From assembly GCA_023701085.1 (NCBI GenBank), contig JAMPXR010000125.1:1-7216 (forward strand): a stretch of 7,216 nt of DNA, written 5' to 3'. The position numbers and the translations under genes were made by a program. The DNA is from Ramlibacter sp. (lineage in GTDB: Bacteria; Pseudomonadota; Gammaproteobacteria; Burkholderiales; Burkholderiaceae_C). Positions within the stretch are counted from its first letter, which is position 1. Every line of letters begins with the position of its first letter. The notes beneath the pieces were generated by a model. That model did not search any database and was not told the DNA's origin. It saw only the letters and a program-made list of their open reading frames with translations. Below are positions 1 through 4,609 of the stretch, one piece after another.

Positions 1-46
1 CAGACCCGTGCATGATGCGTGCCATACCAACTCACGAAAGGCTCCC

Positions 47-556
47 ATGAAGCGACTTGCCCTTGTTTCCCTGCTCGCCACAGCGGCCCTGGGCGTTCAC
101 GCCGAGACATTTTTCGACAACGCGCGCGTTCGCAGCGTCGAGCCGCAGTACGAGTCGGTCAGCGTGCCGCGCGAAGAGTGCAGCACGCAGACCGTGACCG
201 AGGTGCGGCGCGTCGGCGGCGGGCAGGACTACACCGGCGCCATCGTGGGCGGCGTGGCCGGCGGCGTGCTGGGCAACCAGGTCGGCAAGGGTCACGGCAG
301 GGAGGCCGCCACGGCGGTGGGCGCCGTGGTGGGCGCGATCGCGGGCGACCGTATCGCCGGCGGCAACCGCCCCGAGCAGTACCAGGAAGTGCCGCGGCAG
401 GTGACCACCTGCCGCACGGTGAACGAAGTGCAGAACCGCTTCAACGGCTACCGCGTGCACTACGAATACCGGGGCCAGCCCTTCACGACCATGATGCGCG
501 ACCACCCGGGCAACAACCTGCAGGTACGGGTGTCGGTCGAGCCCGCCGTGCGGTAG
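47..556 (+). CDS. Exported glycine-zipper 2TM domain protein
   Basis: A 169-residue protein. I start it at the ATG at 47 because GAAAGG (36-41) lies 5 bases upstream and the product then opens with a clean signal peptide (MKRLALVSLLATAALGVHA, cut before Glu20). The upstream in-frame ATG at 8 would add 13 residues that spoil this. There is no lipobox Cys, so it is probably a periplasmic or envelope-associated protein, not a lipoprotein. Residues about 64-106 are a glycine zipper with repeated GxxxG spacing (GAIVGGVAGGVLGNQVG, then AVGAVVGAIAGDRIAGG), typical of the Rick_17kDa_Anti/glycine-zipper 2TM families. Cys45 and Cys122 flank the zipper and could form a disulphide. The C-terminal part (about 131-165, YRVHYEYRGQPF then VRVSVEP) is a beta-rich module common in these proteins. 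The molecular function is unknown; members are linked to envelope integrity. It ends 37 bp before the PepSY gene, so cotranscription is possible. Confidence 0.88.
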   Translation: MKRLALVSLLATAALGVHAETFFDNARVRSVEPQYESVSVPREECSTQTVTEVRRVGGGQDYTGAIVGGVAGGVLGNQVGKGHGREAATAVGAVVGAIAGDRIAGGNRPEQYQEVPRQVTTCRTVNEVQNRFNGYRVHYEYRGQPFTTMMRDHPGNNLQVRVSVEPAVR

Positions 557-593
557 TACGATTCCCCTTGGCCTCGATGCTGCAACCCGAACC

Positions 594-833
594 ATGAAAG
601 CGCTGATCACATCGCTTTGCGCCGCGCTCGTGCTGGCGGCCGCGCCGGCGTGGGCGCAGCTCAGCCGCGACGATGCCGCGGGCGCGGCCCAGCGGGCCAG
701 CGGCGGCGGGCGCGTGTTGTCGGTCGAACGGTCCGAGGTCGGGCGCCGCGCGGTCTGGCGGGTCAAGCTGGTCACGCCGCGCGGCGAGGTGCGCGTGATC
801 ATGATCGACGCGCAGACCGGCCAGGCGATGTAG
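594..833 (+). CDS. Small periplasmic PepSY-domain protein, likely modulator of the adjacent two-component system
   Basis: A 79-residue protein with a signal peptide (residues 1-21, ending APAWA before Gln22). The mature part is a single short PepSY-like module: an N-terminal helix with LSRDDAAGAAQRA, then strands VLSVERSE, WRVKLVTPRGEVRVIMID and the closing DAQTGQAM, the usual PepSY ending. PepSY domains are small exported modules thought to inhibit or modulate partners in the periplasm. No good Shine-Dalgarno precedes the ATG, so translation may be weak or coupled to upstream translation. It ends 24 bp before the response regulator in the same direction, so the three genes PepSY, regulator and kinase probably form one operon. 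From memory, FeuN of Sinorhizobium is a comparably small periplasmic protein upstream of feuPQ that restrains its kinase; a similar role here is inference. Identification as PepSY is fairly sure, function is not. Confidence 0.85.
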   Translation: MKALITSLCAALVLAAAPAWAQLSRDDAAGAAQRASGGGRVLSVERSEVGRRAVWRVKLVTPRGEVRVIMIDAQTGQAM

Positions 834-857
834 CCGAAGGCAGGACACCCCCCGCCC

Positions 858-1529
858 ATGCGTTTGCTGCTGATCGAGGACGACGCGGCGCTGCGCCTGG
901 GGCTGGCGCGCCAACTGGAGGCGGAAGGCTACCGCGTGGACCAGGCGGCCGATGGCGAGGACGGCTTGTTCCAGGCCAGGGAGTACCCGGTCGACCTGGC
1001 CATCGTCGACCTGGGCCTGCCCAAGTTGAACGGCCTGGCCGTGGTGCAGCGCCTGCGCGCCGACGGCCGGACGCTGCCGATCCTGATCCTCACGGCGCGC
1101 GGCAGCTGGCAGGACAAGGTGGCGGGCCTGGAGGCGGGCGCGGACGACTACCTGGTCAAGCCCTTCGAATATCCCGAGCTGGCCGCGCGGGTCAAGGCCT
1201 TGTTGCGCCGCTCGATGAAGGCCGCGTCGGACGTGCTCGTGCTGGGGCCGGTCAGCATCGACTTCTCGGCGCAGGCGGCCCGGCTGGGCGGCGCCGCGCT
1301 GGACCTCACGGCATACGAATACCGCATGCTCGAATACCTGGTGCGCGAGCGCGCCCGCGTGGTGAGCAAGCAGGAGCTGGCCGACTACCTGTATCCGCAC
1401 GACGAGGACCGCGACAGCAATGTGCTCGAAGTGCTGATGGGGCGGCTGCGCCGCAAGCTGGACCCGGACGGCACGCTGGCGCCGATCGAGACGCTGCGCG
1501 GTCGGGGCTATCGTTTCACCCTCGAATGA
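858..1529 (+). CDS. phoP: OmpR-family response regulator, PhoP-like
   Basis: A 223-residue DNA-binding response regulator, the same length as E. coli PhoP. The receiver domain (1-118) has the acidic pair Asp8/Asp9, phospho-acceptor Asp51 in AIVDLGLP, Thr79 in LPILILTAR and Lys101 in VKPF. The winged-helix DNA-binding domain (about 127-223) has LTAYEYRMLEYLV, the VLMGRLRRKL recognition-helix region and the terminal RGRGYRF wing. Several stretches recall enterobacterial PhoP closely from memory: AIVDLGLP, LTAR-SWQDKV, VVSK-L-LYP and VLMGRLR-K. I therefore assign the PhoP subgroup rather than QseB or PmrA, although the gene need not be an orthologue in function. Its TGA overlaps the kinase ATG (ATGA, 1526-1529), a sign of translational coupling. 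The Shine-Dalgarno is weak (AGG/AGGA around 838-845). A PhoP-box-like repeat lies at 2884-2900, just past the operon. Confidence 0.93.
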   Translation: MRLLLIEDDAALRLGLARQLEAEGYRVDQAADGEDGLFQAREYPVDLAIVDLGLPKLNGLAVVQRLRADGRTLPILILTARGSWQDKVAGLEAGADDYLVKPFEYPELAARVKALLRRSMKAASDVLVLGPVSIDFSAQAARLGGAALDLTAYEYRMLEYLVRERARVVSKQELADYLYPHDEDRDSNVLEVLMGRLRRKLDPDGTLAPIETLRGRGYRFTLE

Positions 1530-2860
1530 GGTTCGACTTCGGCTCCATCCGCGCGCGGCTGATCCTCGGCGCGGCGCTGGTGCTGCTGTCCTTCATGGCG
1601 GTGGCCGGCGTGGCGCTGCAGCGCGCCTACGACGAGAGTGTGCGCGCCGCGCATTTCGCGCGGCTGCAAGGCACGGTCTACCTGCTGCTGGCCGGCGCGG
1701 AGCTGGACGCGTCGGGCGCCCTCGTCATGCCGGCGCAGCTGGCCGAGCCGCGCCTGTCGCTGCCCGGCTCGGGCCTGTATGCCAGCATCCTGAATGTCCA
1801 TCGCGGCGAGGCATGGCACTCCGCGTCCGCGGTGGGCACGGCGGCGCCGTTCCAGCGCAGCGCGCCGGTCGGCGAGTGGCGCTACGGCACGGTGGAAGGC
1901 CCCGGCGGCACTTTCCTGGCCGCCACCTACGGCGTGCGCTGGGCCGGCCGCGCCGTCGAGGCGCCGCTGGTGCTTTCGGTGCTGGAGCACAAGGCCGGCT
2001 TCGATCGCGAAACCCGGGTATTCCAACGCACCTTGTCCACCTGGCTGGGCGGTGCAGCGCTGCTGCTGCTGCTGTCGCAGACCGTGCTGCTGCAGTGGGG
2101 CCTGTCGCCGCTGCGGCGGGTGGCACTGGAAATCTCGCGCATCGAAAGGGGTGAGCAGGCCGAGGTGCAGGGACGCTACCCGTCCGAGATCGCGGCCCTC
2201 ACCGACAACCTCAACACCCTGATCAAGCAGGAGCGGGTGCGGCAGACCCGCTACAAGGAAGCGCTGAGCTTTCTCGCCCACAGCCTGAAGACGCCCCTGG
2301 CGGTGCTGCGCACCGCGCTGGCACAGCCGCAGCAGCTGCCCGCGACCGTGGCGCAGCAGGTGGCTCGCATGGACGATATCGTCCAGCACCAGCTCGGCCG
2401 CGCGGCGGCCAGCGGCGCGGCCCGTTTCGCGCCGCACCTGGCGCTCGCGCCCATCCTCAACCGCATCCGCGATTCGCTGGCCAAGGTGTACGCCGACAGG
2501 AACCTCACCTTCACCATCGATTGCCCGCCCGGTCTGAGCTGGCGGATCGACGAAGGCGATGCGTTCGAGATGCTGGGCAACGTGCTGGACAACGCAGCCA
2601 AGTGGGCCGGCAGCCGCGTGGCCGCGACGGCATGGCGCGAGGCCGATGCCTTGCACATCCGGGTGGAAGACGATGGCCCGGGCTTCGCCGATACGCAGGC
2701 CGTCCTGCAACTGCATGTGCGCGGCGACGAGAAAGTGCCGGGTCACGGCGTGGGACTGGCGGTGGTGAGCGACCTGGTGGCCAGCCACCACGGTGAGTTG
2801 AAGCTGTCCCGGTCGCAAGGGGGCGGGGCGCGGCTGGACATCGTGCTGCCGGCGCCGTGA
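1526..2860 (+). CDS. phoQ: Membrane sensor histidine kinase, PhoQ-like
   Basis: A 444-residue inner-membrane kinase that should phosphorylate the regulator encoded just upstream. I start it at the ATG in the 4-base overlap with that gene; the reading frame stays open further upstream, but only as a shadow of phoP. TM1 is about residues 12-32, the periplasmic sensor about 33-171, TM2 about 172-192, and a HAMP-like linker follows (SPLRRVALEISRIERGE to NLNTLIKQE). The H box FLAHSLKTPLAVL carries His252. The N box EMLGNVLDNAAKW has Asn352 and Asn356, G1 is DDGPG (382-386) and G2 is GHGVGLAVV (406-414), so the ATPase is complete. The H box THSLKTPLAVL, VMGNVLDNA and GQGVGLAV of E. coli PhoQ are close counterparts from memory. 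The sensor is of similar layout but somewhat shorter (PhoQ is 486 residues) and has no run of acidic residues like PhoQ's EDDDDAE, so cation sensing by that route is doubtful. Confidence 0.92.
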   Translation: MRFDFGSIRARLILGAALVLLSFMAVAGVALQRAYDESVRAAHFARLQGTVYLLLAGAELDASGALVMPAQLAEPRLSLPGSGLYASILNVHRGEAWHSASAVGTAAPFQRSAPVGEWRYGTVEGPGGTFLAATYGVRWAGRAVEAPLVLSVLEHKAGFDRETRVFQRTLSTWLGGAALLLLLSQTVLLQWGLSPLRRVALEISRIERGEQAEVQGRYPSEIAALTDNLNTLIKQERVRQTRYKEALSFLAHSLKTPLAVLRTALAQPQQLPATVAQQVARMDDIVQHQLGRAAASGAARFAPHLALAPILNRIRDSLAKVYADRNLTFTIDCPPGLSWRIDEGDAFEMLGNVLDNAAKWAGSRVAATAWREADALHIRVEDDGPGFADTQAVLQLHVRGDEKVPGHGVGLAVVSDLVASHHGELKLSRSQGGGARLDIVLPAP

Positions 2861-2883
2861 CTTCACCGAAACTTTACCCAATC

Positions 2884-2918
2884 GGTTCAGCTGGCGTTCA
2901 TGGACGGGCGCGCAAGAT
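2884..2918 (+). promoter_or_regulatory. PhoP-box-like direct repeat with possible -10 element
   Basis: GGTTCA (2884-2889), five bases, then CGTTCA (2895-2900): a direct repeat with an 11-bp period. The E. coli/Salmonella PhoP box is (T/G)GTTTA-N5-(T/G)GTTTA, so the spacing is exact and most positions match (the fifth base of both hexamers is C, and the first base of the second differs). In class II PhoP promoters the box sits 12 bp before the -10 and replaces the -35. Here 12 bp downstream of the repeat is CAAGAT (2913-2918), a weak 3/6 match to TATAAT. The element lies between the PhoP/PhoQ-like operon and the exported PXPV-repeat gene, which would be its target. The repeat is seen in the sequence; binding by this regulator is inference. 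Confidence 0.6.
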
Positions 2919-2927
2919 GCGTCCATG
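2899..2927. repeat. 8-bp perfect inverted repeat before the PXPV gene
   Basis: CATGGACG (2899-2906) and CGTCCATG (2920-2927) are perfect inverted arms separated by 13 bases. The pair begins in the last bases of the PhoP-box-like repeat and brackets the possible -10 at 2913-2918. No T-run follows, so it is a poor intrinsic terminator. It could be an operator for a dimeric regulator, or a leader hairpin if transcription starts further upstream. Confidence 0.5.
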
Positions 2928-2948
2928 CCAACCCAAGGAGCACTCACC

Positions 2949-3371
2949 ATGAAACGACTCTTGTTCGTCAAATCCGTCGCCGCCGCCGCGGTCGTGCTGG
3001 GCGCTTTCGGGGTGGCCACGGCCGCGCACGCGCGCAGCGACGTGGTTTTCTCCATCGGCGTGCAGACGCCGGGCGTCTATGTGCAGCCGGCGCCGGTCTA
3101 TGTGCAACCCCAGCCGGTGTACGTGCAGCCGCAATACGGCTATCGCTGGGACCGGGGCTGGGACCGCGACTGGGACCGGCGCGGCGCGTACGGCAACTGG
3201 GACCGCCGCGGCCCCTGGGGCGATCGCGACCGTGACGGGATCGCCAACATCTACGACCGCGACCAGCACCGCCACTACCGGCGCCATGCGAACGGCCCGT
3301 GGGGCGACCGGGATCGCGATGGCGTGGCGAACCGCTACGACCGCTTTCCGGGCAACCCGTATCGGAACTGA
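2949..3371 (+). CDS. Exported PXPV-repeat protein with Asp-rich cation-binding-like loops
   Basis: A 140-residue protein. The ATG at 2949 is chosen because AAGGAG (2935-2940) lies 8 bases upstream and the product starts with a signal peptide (residues 1-27, ending ATAAHA). An in-frame ATG at 2925 lies upstream of this Shine-Dalgarno. The mature protein starts with a tandem heptad VYVQPxP (43-63), the PXPV-repeat signature seen in Burkholderiales exported proteins. A segment rich in WDR motifs follows (Trp67, 71, 75, 84), then two near-identical 16-residue units, GPWGDRDRDGIANIYD (88-103) and GPWGDRDRDGVANRYD (116-131). The DxDxDGxxN-x-x-D spacing resembles thrombospondin type 3 and EF-hand-like calcium loops. 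The function is unknown; binding of Ca2+ or another cation is inference. It lies 88 bp downstream of the PhoPQ-like operon behind a PhoP-box-like site, so it may be a direct target. Confidence 0.87.
   Translation: MKRLLFVKSVAAAAVVLGAFGVATAAHARSDVVFSIGVQTPGVYVQPAPVYVQPQPVYVQPQYGYRWDRGWDRDWDRRGAYGNWDRRGPWGDRDRDGIANIYDRDQHRHYRRHANGPWGDRDRDGVANRYDRFPGNPYRN
3075..3137 (+). repeat. Tandem heptad repeat, three copies of VYVQPxP
   Basis: Three consecutive 21-bp units encode VYVQPAP, VYVQPQP and VYVQPQY (residues 43-63 of the exported protein). The nucleotide copies differ mainly at third codon positions, so the peptide repeat has been kept under selection rather than arising from a fresh duplication. 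Confidence 0.85.
3210..3341 (+). repeat. Two-copy 16-residue Asp-rich repeat
   Basis: Units at 3210-3257 and 3294-3341 encode GPWGDRDRDG followed by I/V-A-N-x-Y-D, with starts 84 bp apart (28 residues). Between them is a His/Arg-rich spacer (DQHRHYRRHAN). Identical at 13 or more of 16 positions, the pair looks like an internal duplication of a cation-binding-like loop. Confidence 0.8.
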
Positions 3372-3434
3372 GCGGCAGCGCTTCGGGGTCGCCCGGGGCC
3401 GGCCCGGCGTTCAGCGCCGCCCGCGCGACGCCCC

Positions 3435-3474
3435 CTGCACCCGCCTTGCGCTTGCGCAAGCTCCCGGGGTGCAG
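3435..3474. repeat. Nested hairpin upstream of the zinc-ribbon gene
   Basis: Outer arms CTGCACCC (3435-3442) and GGGTGCAG (3467-3474) pair perfectly over 8 bp. Inside them CTTGCG (3445-3450) pairs with CGCAAG (3455-3460) around a CTTG loop; GCTTGCGCAAGC (3450-3461) is also a perfect 12-bp palindrome. No T-tract follows. It could end transcription from the PXPV gene in a factor-dependent way, or act as an operator. The AT-rich CAAAAT at 3481-3486 just after it is a possible -10 element for the next gene, but I find no -35 at a proper distance. Confidence 0.45.
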
Positions 3475-3503
3475 TCCCGGCAAAATAAGGGCCGGAGGAC
3501 TCC

Positions 3504-3725
3504 ATGCCGATCTACGAATACGTTTGTCAACAATGCGCCACCGAATTCGAGGCGCTCGTGCGTTCCGACACGGTTCCCGAGTGTCCGAGCTGCCACTCGG
3601 CGGAACTGAGGAAGGTGCTGTCGATCTTCGCCACGGGCAGTTCCACGCCCGATCCGGCGCCCGCGCCGACCGCCTGCGGCGGGTGCGCCCACGCGGGAGC
3701 GCCCGGCGGCTGCGCATTCCAGTGA
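3504..3725 (+). CDS. FmdB-type zinc-ribbon protein
   Basis: A 73-residue cytoplasmic protein with a strong Shine-Dalgarno, GGAGGA (3494-3499), before the ATG. It begins MPIYEYVC, the hallmark start of the FmdB/CxxC_CxxC_SSSS putative regulatory family. Cys8, Cys11, Cys27 and Cys30 form a treble-clef-like zinc ribbon (CQQC then CPSC), followed by the usual LRKVLSIF segment. After a Pro/Ala linker the tail has three more cysteines (Cys58, Cys61, Cys70 in CGGCAHAGAPGGC), which may bind a second metal ion or serve redox chemistry. The family is named after FmdB, proposed as a regulator of formamidase genes, but most members have no proven role. In many Burkholderiales an FmdB gene sits beside DUF502 and aspS; that neighbourhood is absent, so this may be a second copy. 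It converges with the minus-strand gene 78 bp further on. Confidence 0.9.
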   Translation: MPIYEYVCQQCATEFEALVRSDTVPECPSCHSAELRKVLSIFATGSSTPDPAPAPTACGGCAHAGAPGGCAFQ

Positions 3726-3803
3726 CGGTGCTGCCGCCATCCTGACCCGCGGCCTGCCCGGCTCGCGGCATCCGGGATACCCGCCGGCTGCGGCCCGGCC
3801 TGC

Positions 3804-4022
3804 CTAGGTCCGGGGCACGGCCGCCAGTTCCCACTCGCCGCTGCCGTCGTCGCGTCTGAGCACGTAGGGACCGTCGTCGGTCTGGAGCTTCCACCAGCGC
3901 CGGCCGCCGCCGTACCAGCGGTCCAGGATCGCGTGCACGCGCAGGGCGCGGCTGCCGAACCAGACCAGGGCCGGCTCGGGCTCCCCCGCATGGCCCAGTT
4001 CGTACTCGACACGGATATCCAT
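3804..4022 (-). CDS. DUF6504-like small protein
   Basis: A 72-residue protein on the minus strand, starting MDIRVEYEL from the ATG at 4022. An in-frame GTG at 4046 would add 8 residues but has no Shine-Dalgarno. The pattern ALVWFGSRALRVHAILDRWY, then RRWWKLQTDDG, YVLRRDD and GEWELAAV, fits my memory of DUF6504: a strand before the W/F-x-G motif, a conserved DRW, a WWKL core and a closing WxL. It looks like a compact beta-rich domain. Its function is unknown; in actinobacteria such domains occur near Y-family polymerase genes, but nothing of the kind is here. No Shine-Dalgarno is visible. TATCGT (4033-4028 on the minus strand) lies 5 bases before the ATG, so a leaderless mRNA is possible. The ORF fits the strand switch between fmdB-type and downstream genes. 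I am sure it is a gene, less so of the family. Confidence 0.7.
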   Translation of the reverse strand: MDIRVEYELGHAGEPEPALVWFGSRALRVHAILDRWYGGGRRWWKLQTDDGPYVLRRDDGSGEWELAAVPRT

Positions 4023-4224
4023 GGCGCACGATAACCCGCCCGGCACCGGTGCGCCAGCGCGCTCGCGGATAAGCCTGACGGCACGGATGCCTCTGCCCGG
4101 CGGGCGCCGTGGCCGCGGCCGGATCGTTCCAATTCACGTCCTTTCTGCCCGGAAACTGACCTACGTCATGGTGGCCGCCGCCGTCCGGGAGAACAGTGGG
4201 AGAGACGCAGAAAGGGCAATCGAA
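4023..4224. other. Divergent intergenic region, no convincing gene
   Basis: About 200 bp separate the minus-strand DUF6504-like gene from the 73-residue plus-strand gene. The plus frame is open through it (alternative in-frame ATGs at 4021 and 4168), but neither has a ribosome binding site and the encoded peptide is low-complexity Arg/Gly. I read it as a divergent promoter region. The only symmetric motif is a short TGAC-N4-GTCA (4157-4168), too weak to call an operator. Confidence 0.5.
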
Positions 4225-4446
4225 ATGAATTCGCACTGGCAAGACAAACTCCTGGCGCTGGTGGACCACTATGGGCAGCAGTGCGCCCAGCTCGCGGCCG
4301 AGCGCGTCAGCGGAAAGTACGAGCATCCGCCGGCCGACCGCGCCGCCGCCTGGGCCGCCATCGTTTCTCATCTGCACGCGCCCGGCGGGCCGTCCAGCAC
4401 CCCCACGCAAGCCGGCACGGCAGACAAGCGCCTGCAGGCGGCCTGA
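4225..4446 (+). CDS. Hypothetical 73-residue protein
   Basis: I do not recognise a family. The ATG at 4225 has AAAGGG (4211-4216) 8 bases upstream, which decides the start over ATG 4168 and ATG 4021 in the same frame. The product begins MNSHWQDKLLALVDHYG, predicted helical up to about residue 28 and mostly amphipathic (QQCAQLAAERVSG). A second helix follows at about 36-51 (PADRAAAWAAIVSHLH), then a Pro/Ser/Thr-rich flexible tail. There is one Cys (Cys20), no signal peptide and no membrane segment, so it is probably a small cytoplasmic protein. It is followed after 17 bp by a small hairpin, and the next gene has its own promoter, so it may be monocistronic. Confidence 0.62.
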   Translation: MNSHWQDKLLALVDHYGQQCAQLAAERVSGKYEHPPADRAAAWAAIVSHLHAPGGPSSTPTQAGTADKRLQAA

Positions 4447-4462
4447 GGGCCTCGGCCGGACC

Positions 4463-4479
4463 GCCGCTTCTCGAGCGGC
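4463..4479. terminator. Short GC-rich hairpin after the 73-residue gene
   Basis: GCCGCT (4463-4468) and AGCGGC (4474-4479) form a 6-bp stem with a 5-base loop, 16 bases after the stop codon. No T-run follows, so it is at best a weak or Rho-assisted terminator. Placement right after the gene and before an independent promoter supports the reading. Confidence 0.35.
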
Positions 4480-4532
4480 CACACGCGCCTTGCGCAGCGC
4501 GCGCCGTTCTTCGCCCGCCGCGCGGGCGTGTG
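4480..4532. repeat. Long-spaced inverted repeat upstream of the hydrolase-protease promoter
   Basis: CACACGC (4480-4486) and GCGTGTG (4526-4532) are perfect 7-bp inverted arms. A further CC/GG pair is possible after a one-base bulge (4488-4489 with 4524-4525). The 39 bases between are almost pure G+C with GCGC-rich internal symmetry. The right arm ends 10 bp before the -35 element at 4543. It may be an operator or simply a GC-rich cruciform; the sequence alone does not decide. Confidence 0.4.
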
Positions 4533-4542
4533 CGAACCTTCG

Positions 4543-4571
4543 TTGACTTTCGCGCGCACCGTGCCTACATT
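4543..4571 (+). promoter_or_regulatory. Sigma70-type promoter for the hydrolase-protease gene
   Basis: TTGACT (4543-4548) matches the -35 consensus TTGACA at 5 of 6 positions. After exactly 17 bp comes TACATT (4566-4571), 4 of 6 against TATAAT. This is an isolated AT-rich patch in very GC-rich surroundings. A start near 4578 would give a leader of about 32 bases containing the strong AAGGAGG Shine-Dalgarno (4598-4604). It implies that the fusion gene is transcribed by housekeeping sigma factor, independent of the gene before it. Confidence 0.65.
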
Positions 4572-4609
4572 GCTGGGCACCAGCCAGGCTGACAATCAAG
4601 GAGGAGCGC

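Noticed and set aside
557..562. TACGAT as a -10 for the PepSY-phoPQ operon
   Set aside because: It matches 4 of 6, but no -35 lies at 16-18 bp. Cotranscription with the upstream gene is equally likely.
617..1525. Long open frame upstream of the kinase start, continuous with the kinase frame
   Set aside because: It is a shadow of the PepSY and regulator genes, Arg/Gly/Ala-rich with no domain. The real kinase start is the ATG in the 4-base overlap at 1526.
3409..3414. Second GTTCAG as a further PhoP-box-like site
   Set aside because: Only one half-site is present; no partner exists 11 bp away on either side.
3726..3803. Short GC-rich stems (CCGCG/CGCGG, GCCGG/CCGGC) in the convergent gap
   Set aside because: They are 5-bp stems in highly GC-rich DNA without T-runs, so I cannot separate a terminator from background.
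4157..4168. TGAC-CTAC-GTCA inverted repeat in the divergent gap
   Set aside because: Four-base arms are expected by chance in 200 bp, and there is no promoter placed to make it meaningful.
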